Assembly: GCA_013036995.1 (NCBI GenBank)
Contig: JAAOXG010000088.1
Span: forward strand, 1-57,539
Direction of reading: 5' to 3'
Length of the DNA: 57,539 nt
DNA from: Lacrimispora defluvii
Lineage (GTDB): Bacteria > Bacillota > Clostridia > Lachnospirales > Lachnospiraceae
The notes beneath the pieces were generated by a model, which was given only the letters and a program-made list of their open reading frames with translations, was not told the origin of the DNA and ran no database searches. The translations under genes were made by a program, and so were the position numbers. Shown here one piece after another: positions 43,622 to 53,176 of this stretch. The first letter of the stretch is position 1. Every line of letters begins with the position of its first letter.

Positions 43622-44759
43622 GTGGTAGAGTTAGATCAGTACAAATACGAATTATCAACGTATGAAAAACCATTAGTGGAAGTGAGGGATTCACTTTGAC
43701 TTGGATAACAAGTTAAAGCGAATTGATGAGTTAGACAAGTCCATGGAAGAGCCAGGCTTCTGGGAAGATCCGGAACAGTCAGGTAAGATCGTCCAGCTTG
43801 CAAAGAATTTAAAAGATACCGTACAAGGCTATAAAGAATTAGAACAGCAGTATGAAGACATTGGGGTCATGATCCAGATGGGCAATGAAGAAAACGATGC
43901 CTCCCTGATTCCTGAAATAGCCCAGATGCTTGCTGAATTGAAAGAACATCTGGAAGAGATGCGTATTAGTACGCTGCTTTCCGGAGAATATGACAGCTAC
44001 AACGCCATATTAAGACTGAATGCCGGTGCTGGCGGTACCGAATCCTGCGACTGGTGCAGCATGCTTTACCGCATGTTCTGCCGCTGGGCGGAGAAAAAAG
44101 GCTTTCAGACAGAAGTACTTGATTATCTTGATGGTGATGAAGCTGGAATTAAATCCGTAACCATACAGATTAATGGTGTCAATGCTTTTGGTTATTTAAA
44201 GTCAGAAAAAGGGGTTCACCGTCTGGTACGTATTTCTCCGTTTAATGCGGCTGGAAAGCGTCAGACTTCCTTTGTATCCTGCGATGTTATGCCGGATATT
44301 GAAGAGGACCTTGATGTGGATATTAACGATGAGGATTTAAGAATTGATACCTACCGCTCCAGTGGAGCAGGTGGACAGCATATCAATAAAACCTCTTCTG
44401 CCATTCGAATCACTCACCTTCCTACGGGAATTGTGGTGCAGTGCCAGAATGAACGGTCTCAGTTCCAGAATAAGGATAAGGCGATGCAGATGTTAAAAGC
44501 AAAGCTTTATATGTTAAAGCAGCAGGAGAATGCGGAGAAACTTTCCGGAATCCGTGGAGATGTAACGGAGATCGGCTGGGGAAACCAGATTCGTTCCTAT
44601 GTGTTACAACCCTATACCATGGTGAAAGACCACAGGACCAATTCAGAGACCGGCAATGTAAACAGTGTCCTTGACGGAGCGCTGGATCAGTTTATGTATG
44701 CATATCTGAGATGGTTAAGCACTGGGGCAAAAGCTGGTGAGGATTCAGCAGAAATCTAG
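43622..44759 (+). CDS. prfB: Peptide chain release factor 2, made by programmed +1 frameshift
   Basis: The first 25 codons run from GTG 43622 to an in-frame TGA at 43697-43699. The slip site CTT TGA C (43694-43700) follows an SD-like AGTGAGGG a few bases upstream. A +1 shift continues as Asp-Leu-Asp-Asn-Lys from 43698. The rest has the codon-reading SPF motif (VRISPFNAAGKRQ) and the catalytic GGQ (SSGAGGQHINK). RF2 reads UGA and UAA, so low RF2 favours the shift: autoregulation. An intact product would be about 379 residues. Confidence 0.95.
43694..43700 (+). promoter_or_regulatory. Programmed +1 frameshift site in prfB
   Basis: CTTTGAC with the stop TGA in frame zero, and the +1 frame open from 43698. 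This is the standard RF2 autoregulatory arrangement. Confidence 0.93.
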
Positions 44760-44832
44760 TTTTTTCATGCATTTTTTTAAATACCGAATAAAATAAACAC
44801 AAAAATAGTTGCATACCATGCATAAATATGAT

Positions 44833-44895
44833 AATATCTTCCCTATGAGCACAGATGTATTTCCGATGCGGACACAGAAGGGAAGATATTTTTTT
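44833..44895 (+). promoter_or_regulatory. Terminator-like hairpin in the leader of the ACT-hom-lysC operon
   Basis: AATATCTTCCCT (44833-44844) pairs perfectly over 12 bp with AGGGAAGATATT (44879-44890), followed by TTTTT ending at the base before the ATG. The only SD-like sequence (AAGGGAAG) is in the stem. It acts either as the terminator of prfB or as an attenuator or SD-masking switch for the amino-acid operon. Confidence 0.7.
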
Positions 44896-45339
44896 ATGGA
44901 AGATAAAAGTAAATATTTTGTGGTAAAGCAGAAAGCTGTACCTGAAGTATTGCTGAAAGTTGTTGAGGCAAAAAAGTTATTAGAGTCGGAACGGGTTATC
45001 ACCGTACAGGAGGCAACTGACCGGGTTGGAATCAGCCGCAGTTCCTTTTACAAATACAAAGATGATATCTTTCCGTTTTATGACAATGCCAAGGGAAAGA
45101 CCATCACACTGGTTATGCAGATGGATGACGAACCTGGTCTTCTTTCGGATTTGCTTCATGTGGTAGCTGTGTACCGCGCGAATATATTAACCATTCATCA
45201 GAGTATTCCAGTCAATGGCGTTGCCACCCTCACATTGAGCGTGGAGGTTCTTGAAACAACAGGCAATGTTTCAAAGATGGTTGAGGATATGGAAGAAAAG
45301 AATGGAGTCCATTACGTAAAAATTTTAGCCAGGGAGTGA
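44896..45339 (+). CDS. ACT-domain protein (UPF0735/PheB-like)
   Basis: 147 residues from ATG 44896; a 29-residue in-frame extension to 44809 would run through the hairpin and is unlikely. The N-terminal half has a HTH-like stretch (ITVQEATDRVGISRSSFYKYKDDIFPF). The C-terminal ACT domain starts at TITLVMQMDDEPGLLSDLLHVVA. ACT domains bind amino acids; with hom 4 bp downstream and lysC next, it may sense threonine, methionine or a related product. Biochemical role unproven for the family. Confidence 0.82.
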   Translation: MEDKSKYFVVKQKAVPEVLLKVVEAKKLLESERVITVQEATDRVGISRSSFYKYKDDIFPFYDNAKGKTITLVMQMDDEPGLLSDLLHVVAVYRANILTIHQSIPVNGVATLTLSVEVLETTGNVSKMVEDMEEKNGVHYVKILARE

Positions 45340-45343
45340 GAAT

Positions 45344-46558
45344 ATGATGAATGTTGCAGTTATGGGCTATGGTACCATCGGATCAGGAGTTGTTGAAATT
45401 CTGGAAGAGAACAAAGATATAATTGCCAGACAGACCGGTGACACGGTGAATGTAAAATATATTCTCGATTTAAGAGAATTCCCCGGTACACCGATTGAAA
45501 AAAAGATTGTTCATGATTTTTCCGTCATTGAAAAGGATCCGGAGGTATCCATGGTAATTGAGACCATGGGAGGCTTAAATCCCGCTTATCCTTTTGTGAA
45601 AGCAAGCCTTCAGGCAGGCAAGCATGTGGCTACCTCCAACAAGGCGCTGGTAGCAGCATATGGAACGGAACTTTTAAAAATAGCAGAAGAGAATCATGTA
45701 AACTTTCTCTTTGAGGCAAGCGTAGGAGGCGGTATACCCATAATCCGTCCTTTGTATACCTCACTGGCCGGTGAGAAAATAGAAGAAATAACCGGTATAT
45801 TAAATGGTACCACCAACTACATACTGACTAAAATGGACAAAGCCGGAGAGACTTTTGAAGAGGCACTGAGCAAAGCCCAGGAACTGGGATATGCGGAGCG
45901 CAATCCCGAGGCAGATGTGGAAGGACATGATACCTGCAGGAAAATTGCCATATTAACTGCTCTGGCTTCGGGACACGAAGTGAATTACGAGCATATTTAT
46001 ACAGAAGGGATTACTAATATAACGGATGTAGATTTCCGTTATGCCGACGCTCTTGGAACTTCTGTTAAATTATTTGGATCCAGCAGAATCAGTGATCAGG
46101 GAGTTCATGCGTTTGTAGCTCCGGTTATGATAGGAAAGGATCATCCGCTGTATTCTGTAAACGACGTATACAACGGCATTCTGGTAAAGGGAAATATGCT
46201 GGGTACTTCCATGTTTTATGGAAGCGGAGCCGGAAAACTTCCCACAGCCAGTGCAGTTGTAGCAGATATTATTGAAGCCCTTAAAAACCCGGGTCATCAT
46301 GTGAAGATGGGCTGGGATGGAAATCGCCTTAACATCTCTGCCATGGACAGCGTTTCCTTCCGGTATTTTGTAAGAATCAAGGGAATTGCTGCAAAGCGGC
46401 TTGCTGAAGCAGAGGCTGCTTTTGGAAAGGTAGAAGTAACCGAACTGGACCACATGGATGAATTTGCAGTCATGACAGAGGTTATGACTGAGGAGGAATA
46501 CCATTTAAGAGCGAAAAAGCTGCCAGGAATCAGACAGCGCATCCGCGCAGAAATTTAA
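45344..46558 (+). CDS. hom: Homoserine dehydrogenase
   Basis: 404 residues. NAD(P) site VAVMGYGTIGSGVVE, substrate region TSNKALVAAYG and LNGTTNYILTKM, and the catalytic Lys region AERNPEADVEGHD. A C-terminal ACT-like segment (~345-404, FVRIKGI...FAVMTEVMTEEE) may give feedback control. It turns aspartate semialdehyde into homoserine for Thr and Met. Sits between the ACT gene (4 bp) and lysC (19 bp). Confidence 0.95.
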   Translation: MMNVAVMGYGTIGSGVVEILEENKDIIARQTGDTVNVKYILDLREFPGTPIEKKIVHDFSVIEKDPEVSMVIETMGGLNPAYPFVKASLQAGKHVATSNKALVAAYGTELLKIAEENHVNFLFEASVGGGIPIIRPLYTSLAGEKIEEITGILNGTTNYILTKMDKAGETFEEALSKAQELGYAERNPEADVEGHDTCRKIAILTALASGHEVNYEHIYTEGITNITDVDFRYADALGTSVKLFGSSRISDQGVHAFVAPVMIGKDHPLYSVNDVYNGILVKGNMLGTSMFYGSGAGKLPTASAVVADIIEALKNPGHHVKMGWDGNRLNISAMDSVSFRYFVRIKGIAAKRLAEAEAAFGKVEVTELDHMDEFAVMTEVMTEEEYHLRAKKLPGIRQRIRAEI

Positions 46559-46577
46559 TTTTCGCCAGGAGGCATCA

Positions 46578-47786
46578 ATGTTAGTTGTTAAAAAATTTGG
46601 CGGTAGCTCCGTCGCAGACAAAGAAAGAATATTCAATGTAGCAAAACGCTGCATTGAGGATTATGAAAAAGGCAATCAGGTAGTTGTGGTTTTATCCGCT
46701 ATGGGGAAGACAACAGACGGTCTGATCGCCAAAGCTCATGAGATAAACCCCAATCCTCCAAAGAGAGAGCTGGATATGCTTCTGGCAACAGGAGAGCAGG
46801 TGAGCGTGGCACTGATGTCCATGGCCATGAATGCTCTCGGCGTACCATCTGTATCATTAAACGCGTCACAGGTAGCTATGCATACCTCTTCTGCTTATGG
46901 AATGGCTAAGTTAAAGAAAATCGATACGGAGCGGATCCAGCATGAACTGGAAGCGAAGAAAATCGTTATTATCACAGGTTTTCAGGGTATTAATAAATAT
47001 GATGATCTGACAACTCTTGGACGAGGAGGGTCAGATACCACGGCTGTGGCTCTGGCTGCTGCGCTCCATGCCGATGCATGCGAGATTTACACTGATGTGG
47101 ACGGAGTTTACACAGCAGATCCACGAATTGTTCCCGATGCCAGAAAGCTATTGGAGGTTTCCTATGATGAGATGCTTGAGTTTGCTTCTCTGGGAGCCAA
47201 AGTGCTTCACAACCGTTCGGTAGAGATGGCAAAACGCTATGGAGTACAGCTGGTTGTACGATCAAGTCTGAACAGAGAAGAAGGTACCATCGTCAAGGAG
47301 GAAACGAAATTGGAAAGAATGCTGGTGAGCGGAGTTGCCGCAGATAAAAATGTAGCCCGTATTTCCGTAATCGGGGTTAAGAATGAGCCTGGAGTCGCAT
47401 TTAAAATCTTTAATCTTCTGGCAAAACACAACATTAACGTTGATATCATTATCCAGTCCATTGGCAGAGAAGAAAGAAAAGACATCTCCTTTACGGTGGC
47501 GAAGCAGGATTTAAAAGAAACCATGGATCTTTTAAACGAACACAAGGATGGGATTACAGCACAGAATGTAACCAGTGAAGAGGATGTGGCAAAGCTTTCC
47601 ATCATCGGTGCAGGTATGACCAGTAATCCGGGAGTTGCTGCAAAGATGTTTGAGGCCCTTTACAATGCCAATATTAACATCAAAATGATTGCAACATCTG
47701 AAATAAGGATTACGGTTCTCATTCATGAAGAGGACGTAAACCGCGCCATGAGAACGGTTCACAATGCCTTTGATCTTGCAGATTAA
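46578..47786 (+). CDS. lysC: Aspartate kinase
   Basis: 402 residues. VVKKFGGSSVAD and LATGEQVSVALMSMAM form the ATP and aspartate sites; GRGGSDTTAVALAAALHAD and TDVDGVYTADPR follow. Two ACT domains (~265-402) end the protein and bind Lys or Thr for feedback control. First step of the aspartate family pathway. An AGGAGG site precedes ATG 46578. Confidence 0.95.
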   Translation: MLVVKKFGGSSVADKERIFNVAKRCIEDYEKGNQVVVVLSAMGKTTDGLIAKAHEINPNPPKRELDMLLATGEQVSVALMSMAMNALGVPSVSLNASQVAMHTSSAYGMAKLKKIDTERIQHELEAKKIVIITGFQGINKYDDLTTLGRGGSDTTAVALAAALHADACEIYTDVDGVYTADPRIVPDARKLLEVSYDEMLEFASLGAKVLHNRSVEMAKRYGVQLVVRSSLNREEGTIVKEETKLERMLVSGVAADKNVARISVIGVKNEPGVAFKIFNLLAKHNINVDIIIQSIGREERKDISFTVAKQDLKETMDLLNEHKDGITAQNVTSEEDVAKLSIIGAGMTSNPGVAAKMFEALYNANINIKMIATSEIRITVLIHEEDVNRAMRTVHNAFDLAD

Positions 47787-47801
47787 ACGAAGGTGGAACG
47801 A

Positions 47802-48149
47802 ATGATCTGGTTAGAAAAAATTTGGAAAATAGGATCCGTCTGTATCTTTCATTCCCTCACCGGGCTCTACTGTCCCGGCTGCGGGGGAACGAGAGCAGTT
47901 CGGACTTTGTTACAGGGGGACCTGCGGATGAGCGTTCAGTATCATCCGTTGGTCCTTTATACTGTTATCGCTGTTTTGGCTGAGGTAATCATCCGGTTTT
48001 TATCAAAAAAAAGAAAGCACCCGCTGGACCATAAAAAAAGGGAACGGATACTTATTCTTATTGGAGCTGAAATTGTAGTTATAAACTGGATCTTTAAGAA
48101 CTATATGCTGGTGGTGAAAGGGATTGATCTTTTACCACCATTAAAATAA
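47802..48149 (+). CDS. DUF2752 small membrane protein
   Basis: 115 residues from ATG 47802 with AGGTGG 5 nt upstream (a GTG at 47793 overlaps the site). The family motif CPGCGGTRAVRTLLQGD lies near residue 25, with HPL in the next helix region. There are two or three membrane helices. Function unknown. It follows lysC by 15 bp and may be co-transcribed. Its stop codon abuts the stop of the convergent gene with no base between. Confidence 0.8.
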   Translation: MIWLEKIWKIGSVCIFHSLTGLYCPGCGGTRAVRTLLQGDLRMSVQYHPLVLYTVIAVLAEVIIRFLSKKRKHPLDHKKRERILILIGAEIVVINWIFKNYMLVVKGIDLLPPLK

Positions 48150-48545
48150 TTATCTGCCTACGCCGCCCGTGGGCATCAGTGCCTGCGTGGTGGCTTCAAA
48201 TACCTGTCTGAAATACAGCCCCAAAGGGGTATTGGTATCCATGACATCATAGACAAATATAATAAACAATGCCAGTAACAGGCCACAAACAGCAGATATG
48301 ATGGAAAGGATCAGACCAAGCTGTGCCTGATGGCTGAAGGGCTTACCTTTTTTTGATAATATGGCAAGAGCAATGCCTGTGAGACCAAAAATCAGACCTG
48401 CCGGCAGATTCCAGATACTGAATAAGGGAAGGCAGTCTGTCAGCAGTCCCAGGCCGCCTAAAAGGACAGACCAGAATGCAAAGAACGAACCTGTATTCGG
48501 AGTTTGCGGAAGCATTCCTTTATTGCTGTTATAATTTTCTCCCAT
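48150..48545 (-). CDS. Small membrane protein, DUF4190-like
   Basis: 131 residues with three membrane segments (~20-38, 45-64, 75-100) and short polar ends. AFWSVLLGGLGLL and GLTGIALAILSKKG fit the DUF4190 pattern. Starts at 48545 behind GAGG. Function unknown. Confidence 0.65.
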   Translation of the reverse strand: MGENYNSNKGMLPQTPNTGSFFAFWSVLLGGLGLLTDCLPLFSIWNLPAGLIFGLTGIALAILSKKGKPFSHQAQLGLILSIISAVCGLLLALFIIFVYDVMDTNTPLGLYFRQVFEATTQALMPTGGVGR

Positions 48546-48653
48546 TAATGTTTACCTCGTATGTGTATAGTACAGATATCATCCAGGATTTTCCTGATTT
48601 GAATCTGTATTTTATGATTGTAGCACGAAAAGACCGCCGTGTCCAGACGGGTA

Positions 48654-48682
48654 TTGCATAACGGGGAATGATGAATTATAAT
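48654..48682 (+). promoter_or_regulatory. Promoter of tex
   Basis: TTGCAT (48654-48659), 17 bp, TATAAT (48677-48682), 40 bp before the start codon. Confidence 0.65.
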
Positions 48683-48721
48683 AGTTGAATTGAACCAACT
48701 ATGAAAAATAAGAGGTACAGC

Positions 48722-50863
48722 ATGGATATAATAAAGATTTTGCAGGAAGAACTTTCCATTTCCAGAAATCAGGTGGAAGAAACAATCAGACTTATTGATG
48801 AGGGGAATACCATTCCTTTTATAGCCAGATACCGAAAAGAGGTAACCGGCTCTTTAAATGATGAAGTTCTGCGTAATTTAGATGAGAGGCTTCGTTATTT
48901 AAGGAATTTAGAGGAGCGGAAAGAGCAGGTACTTTCATCCATCAGAGAACAGGAGAAGCTGACACCGGAGCTGGAAAAAAAGATTCTGGAAGCCCAGACA
49001 CTGGTTGCAGTGGAAGATTTATACCGCCCTTACAAGCAGAAAAGGCGGACAAGAGCCACTATTGCCAAAGAAAAAGGGTTAGAACCATTAGCAGATCTCA
49101 TTATCCTTCAGATGATGAAGACCCCGCTTCTGGAAGCTGCAGCGGACTATGTTTCGGAAGAAAAAGGAGTGGCCACTGCCCAGGAAGCAATTGACGGAGC
49201 AAAAGATATACTGGCTGAGCGGATTTCCGATCAGGCGGAGTACCGCACTTATATCCGGAACGCAACCATGAATCAGGGCAGCCTCTTATCCGCTGCAAAG
49301 GATGAGGAAGCAGAATCTGTATATGAGATGTATTATAATTATGAAGAACCTTTAAAGAAGGCAGCAGGACACCGGATTCTTGCCATTAACAGAGGCGAAA
49401 AGGAAAAGGTTCTTACTGTGAAGGTGGTGGCACCGGAAGAAGTGATTCTTCGTTTCCTGGAAAAGCAGGTGATCATTGGGGACAATCCTGTTACTTCTCC
49501 CATATTAAAGGAAGTTATAAAAGACAGTTATGACCGTCTTATTGCACCGGCAATTGAGCGGGAGATCCGCAGCGATTTAACGGAAACAGCGGAGTATGGA
49601 GCAATCCGTGTATTTGGCAAAAATTTAGAACAGCTTCTTATGCAGCCTCCCATTGTAGGAAGAGTGGTTCTTGGCTGGGATCCGGCTTTTCGTACCGGGT
49701 GTAAGCTGGCGGTAGTGGATGAAACAGGCAAAGTGCTGGATACCGTTGTAATCTATCCCACTGCACCTCAAAATAAAGTGGAAGAAGCCAAGACAGTTTT
49801 AAAGAAGCTGATTAAGAAATACGGAATTTCCCTGATTTCTGTGGGGAACGGAACTGCCTCAAGAGAATCTGAGGCCATTATTGTAGAATTGTTAAAAGAA
49901 ATCCCTGAGCCGGTTCAGTATATCATTGTGAACGAAGCCGGAGCTTCTGTTTATTCCGCCAGCAAGCTGGCAACGGAAGAATTCCCCAATTTTGATGTAG
50001 GACAGAGAAGTGCAGCTTCCATTGCAAGAAGATTGCAGGATCCTCTTGCAGAACTGGTAAAGATTGATCCCAAGTCCATTGGTGTGGGTCAGTATCAGCA
50101 TGATATGAACCAGAAGCATTTAAGTGAAGCATTACAGGGAGTTGTGGAAGACTGTGTAAATAAAGTAGGTGTGGATTTAAATACGGCCTCTGCTTCTCTT
50201 CTGGAATATATATCCGGTATTTCAAAGCCTATCGCAAAAAATATTGTGCTTTACCGGGAGGAAAACGGTGCGTTTGAAAGCAGGAGCCAGCTGTTAAAGG
50301 TTGCAAAGCTTGGACCAAAAGCATTTGAACAATGTGCCGGCTTTATGAGAATCCAGGGAGGAAAGAATCCTCTTGATTTAACCAGTGTTCATCCGGAGTC
50401 CTATGATGCGGCTAAAAAGCTGCTGAAAAAATTGGGATATGAGGCAAAGGAACTGATGAACGGGGGATTAAACGGAATCAGTAAAAAGATTCATAACTAT
50501 AAAGAGCTGGCAGAAGAATTAGAGATTGGTGAAATCACTCTCCGGGATATTGTAAAGGAACTGGAAAAGCCGGCAAGAGATCCCCGTGACGAGATGCCAA
50601 AACCCATATTACGCACGGATGTTATGGAGATGAAGGATTTACAGCCCGGGATGGTATTAAAGGGAACGGTTCGAAATGTAATTGACTTCGGTGCGTTTGT
50701 GGATATAGGAGTTCACCAGGATGGACTGGTTCACATTTCCCAGATATCGGACAAATTTATCAAACATCCCTTAGAAGCTGTCAGCGTAGGAGACATTGTT
50801 GAAGTAAAGGTAATAAGTGTAGATGTTCCCAAAAAGAGAATCGCTCTTACCATGAAATTCTAA
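48722..50863 (+). CDS. tex: Tex-family RNA-binding transcription accessory protein
   Basis: 713 residues from ATG 48722, where AGAGG has correct spacing; an ATG at 48701 lacks one. Order: Tex N-terminal helical domain, YqgF-like RNase H fold (GRVVLGWDPAFRTGCKLAVVDETG), helix-hairpin-helix part (LNTASASLLEYISGISKPIAKNIV), and a C-terminal S1 RNA-binding domain (LQPGMVLKGTVRNVIDFGAFVDIGVHQDGLVHISQ). Tex affects transcription and stress survival. Confidence 0.93.
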   Translation: MDIIKILQEELSISRNQVEETIRLIDEGNTIPFIARYRKEVTGSLNDEVLRNLDERLRYLRNLEERKEQVLSSIREQEKLTPELEKKILEAQTLVAVEDLYRPYKQKRRTRATIAKEKGLEPLADLIILQMMKTPLLEAAADYVSEEKGVATAQEAIDGAKDILAERISDQAEYRTYIRNATMNQGSLLSAAKDEEAESVYEMYYNYEEPLKKAAGHRILAINRGEKEKVLTVKVVAPEEVILRFLEKQVIIGDNPVTSPILKEVIKDSYDRLIAPAIEREIRSDLTETAEYGAIRVFGKNLEQLLMQPPIVGRVVLGWDPAFRTGCKLAVVDETGKVLDTVVIYPTAPQNKVEEAKTVLKKLIKKYGISLISVGNGTASRESEAIIVELLKEIPEPVQYIIVNEAGASVYSASKLATEEFPNFDVGQRSAASIARRLQDPLAELVKIDPKSIGVGQYQHDMNQKHLSEALQGVVEDCVNKVGVDLNTASASLLEYISGISKPIAKNIVLYREENGAFESRSQLLKVAKLGPKAFEQCAGFMRIQGGKNPLDLTSVHPESYDAAKKLLKKLGYEAKELMNGGLNGISKKIHNYKELAEELEIGEITLRDIVKELEKPARDPRDEMPKPILRTDVMEMKDLQPGMVLKGTVRNVIDFGAFVDIGVHQDGLVHISQISDKFIKHPLEAVSVGDIVEVKVISVDVPKKRIALTMKF

Positions 50864-50900
50864 GCAGATACAGTGAAATGCTGTATAAAAGGAGGAAAAT

Positions 50901-51407
50901 GTGGAACAGAAAAATCCGCTTGTATTAGATGTGAAACTGACTGCAAAAGATCTCTGGAAATTTTCTATGTACCATTCATACCGGGGATTCCAGGGGATTT
51001 TCAGTTTTCTTTTCAGTGCTGCTGCTCTTTATGTGCTCATTGCAACCTGGACGACATCATCCCGCCCTTACCGGATTCTGATTCTTGTCTGTGCGCTGAT
51101 GTTCACAGTCTGGCAGCCTTTCGTCCTATATACAAAGGCAGCAAGACAGGCAAAAAAATCTGCCATTCGTGATGGTATGACCCTTTCTTTTTCAGCAGAA
51201 GGAATTGTGGTAACCCAGGGGCAGGAGAAACTGGAATTATTATGGGAAGACGTGATGGTGGTAAAACGAATCGGCAAGCTTCTGATTATTTATATGGACC
51301 GGATTCATGCCTATCTGCTTCCGGATTCTGTTGCAGGCGAGAAAGCACCGGAAATAACGGCATTAATGAAAGAAAATCTGCCTCCGGAGAGGCGAAAGAG
51401 GATATAA
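50901..51407 (+). CDS. YcxB-like membrane protein
   Basis: 168 residues from GTG 50901 with AGGAGG. Two membrane helices (~35-55, 60-80), then a beta-rich tail (GMTLSFSAEGIVVTQGQEKLELLWEDVMVVKRIGKLLIIYMD) typical of YcxB-like proteins. Role unknown. Its stop directly abuts tsaE. Confidence 0.7.
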   Translation: MEQKNPLVLDVKLTAKDLWKFSMYHSYRGFQGIFSFLFSAAALYVLIATWTTSSRPYRILILVCALMFTVWQPFVLYTKAARQAKKSAIRDGMTLSFSAEGIVVTQGQEKLELLWEDVMVVKRIGKLLIIYMDRIHAYLLPDSVAGEKAPEITALMKENLPPERRKRI

Positions 51408-51836
51408 ATGATGGTAATAGAAAGCTGGAAACCAGAAGATACCTTTGAATTAGGAAAAAGACTGGGAGAGGAAGCTGCTCCTTCCGCCATATTTTGCTTA
51501 AATGGAGATCTGGGGGTGGGGAAAACCGTATTCACCCAGGGGTTTGCCGCCGGGCTTGGCATTACAGAACCGGTGGACAGTCCAACCTTTACCATAGTAA
51601 AGCAATATGACGACGGACGCCTTCCGTTTTATCATTTTGACGTTTACCGGATTGGTGACGTCAGTGAAATGGACGAGATCGGCTATGAAGACTGCTTTTA
51701 CGGGGAAGGTGTCACATTAATTGAATGGTCCGGTCTGATCGAAGAGATACTTCCCAAACAGGTTATTACAGTAACCATTGAAAAAGATTTGCAAAAAGGA
51801 TTTGACTACAGAAAAATCACCGTGGAGGGAATGTAA
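51408..51836 (+). CDS. tsaE: tRNA t6A synthesis ATPase TsaE
   Basis: 142 residues. P-loop LNGDLGVGKTVFTQGFAAGLGI, then VDSPTFTIVKQY and FYHFDVYRIGD and LIEWSG. It helps the TsaB-TsaD complex complete threonylcarbamoyl transfer to A37. Stop to start spacing with tsaB is zero. Confidence 0.94.
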   Translation: MMVIESWKPEDTFELGKRLGEEAAPSAIFCLNGDLGVGKTVFTQGFAAGLGITEPVDSPTFTIVKQYDDGRLPFYHFDVYRIGDVSEMDEIGYEDCFYGEGVTLIEWSGLIEEILPKQVITVTIEKDLQKGFDYRKITVEGM

Positions 51837-52541
51837 ATGAACATATTAGGAATTGAAAGTTCGTCACTGGTTGCATCGGTCGCCCTTCTTTCGGATGACA
51901 TACTGACTGCAGAATACACAGTCAATTTTAAAAAGACCCATTCCCAGACACTGCTCCCCATGCTTGATGAGATTGTAACCATGACAGGGGTCAGCCTGGA
52001 AAATGTAGATGCCATCGCTGTTTCAGCAGGACCAGGCTCCTTTACCGGACTTCGGATCGGTTCTGCCACAGGAAAGGGTCTGGGACTTGCGTTGAAAAAA
52101 CCGCTTATTTCTGTACCTACAATCGATGCAATGGCCTATGAGTTCTACGGCAGTGCTTCTATTATATGCCCAATTATGGATGCCAGAAGAAACCAGGTCT
52201 ATACCGGTATTTATGATAACCGCACCGGATTCTCCATCGTGAAAGAATCCTGCGCCATGGATATCAGAGATTTAATTGAAGAGCTTAATTCCATGGGAGA
52301 GCGTGTAATTTTCTCAGGAGACGGCATACCGGCATATAAAGAAAGTATAGAAGAATTCATGAAGGTTCCATTTGAATTTGCACCTGCGCATTTAAGCAGG
52401 CAGCGGGCAGGTGCAGTAGCAGCTTATGGAGCCCGTCTGTTCCTTGAGGGGAAAACGGTAACAGCAGCGGAGCATGCTCCCGATTATCTGCGAAAGCCCC
52501 AGGCAGAGCGTGAAAGAGAAGAGGCGTTAAAAGGAGAGTAA
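51837..52541 (+). CDS. tsaB: tRNA t6A synthesis subunit TsaB
   Basis: 234 residues. ASKHA fold start ILGIESSSLVASVALL, TVNFKKTHSQTLLPMLDEIV, and VSAGPGSFTGLRIGSATGKGL. TsaB is the inactive partner of TsaD. SD GGAGGG is inside the end of tsaE, so the genes are translationally coupled. Confidence 0.94.
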   Translation: MNILGIESSSLVASVALLSDDILTAEYTVNFKKTHSQTLLPMLDEIVTMTGVSLENVDAIAVSAGPGSFTGLRIGSATGKGLGLALKKPLISVPTIDAMAYEFYGSASIICPIMDARRNQVYTGIYDNRTGFSIVKESCAMDIRDLIEELNSMGERVIFSGDGIPAYKESIEEFMKVPFEFAPAHLSRQRAGAVAAYGARLFLEGKTVTAAEHAPDYLRKPQAEREREEALKGE

Positions 52542-52542
52542 G

Positions 52543-52977
52543 ATGATTGGTGAGATGACTCCGGAGGATGTGTTAAGTGTACTGGAAATAGAAATGCAGT
52601 GCTTCTCCAATCCGTGGTCTTATGAGATGATTAAAAATGGATTAGAAAGCAGTCTTGATACCTGGCTGGTGCTTTGGGAAGAAGGAACAACTGCAGGATA
52701 CTGTGTTTTCCGGACAATAGCAGATGAATGTGAACTGCTTCGGATCGCAATTCTTCCTCGATTCAGGGGGAGGGGCCTTTCCAAGAAACTTATGGACCAG
52801 ATGGTTTTTTATTCCAGACAAAAAGAAGTAAAATCCATATTTTTAGAAGTAAGAGAAAGTAATGACAGGGCAAGAAACCTTTATAAATCCTATGGATTTG
52901 TGGAGGAGGGGATCAGAAAACATTACTACCTCAATCCCAGTGAAAATGCGGTCCTTATGGTCTGTCACCATATTTGA
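52543..52977 (+). CDS. rimI: Ribosomal-protein-alanine N-acetyltransferase RimI
   Basis: 144 residues with GNAT motifs: ELLRIAILPRFRGRGLSKKLMDQMV (acetyl-CoA loop) and LEVRESNDRARNLYKSYGFVEEGIRKHYY. Acetylates the N-terminus of S18 and possibly others. Starts 1 bp after tsaB. Confidence 0.9.
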   Translation: MIGEMTPEDVLSVLEIEMQCFSNPWSYEMIKNGLESSLDTWLVLWEEGTTAGYCVFRTIADECELLRIAILPRFRGRGLSKKLMDQMVFYSRQKEVKSIFLEVRESNDRARNLYKSYGFVEEGIRKHYYLNPSENAVLMVCHHI

Positions 52978-53022
52978 AACATTTACCACTAAAAATAGGG
53001 CATAACACCGTTTATAATGTAG

Positions 53023-53049
53023 GGGTATCCAGTAAGGATGCCCTTTTTT
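53023..53049 (+). terminator. Rho-independent terminator after rimI
   Basis: GGGTATCC pairs with GGATGCCC around AGTAA, followed by TTTTTT. A TATAAT at 53013-53018 lies just before it. Confidence 0.85.
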
Positions 53050-53176
53050 CTATCTTGGTGTGCAGGGAGGTGGAAAAAGGGATTTTTCTGGAAAATGAGA
53101 AAAAGGAACGCCTTGCAGGCATACCATTATGCCCGGAAAGAAAAGCATGGGCGGTAAAAGGAAAGGTGAGAGTAAG

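Noticed and set aside
43622-44759. Calling prfB a pseudogene because of the in-frame TGA
   Set aside because: CTTTGAC with upstream SD-like sequence is the normal programmed frameshift of RF2.
44809-44895. Extending the ACT protein upstream by 29 residues
   Set aside because: The extension would be translated through a perfect terminator hairpin and lacks an SD at 44809; kept only as a possible leader reading frame.
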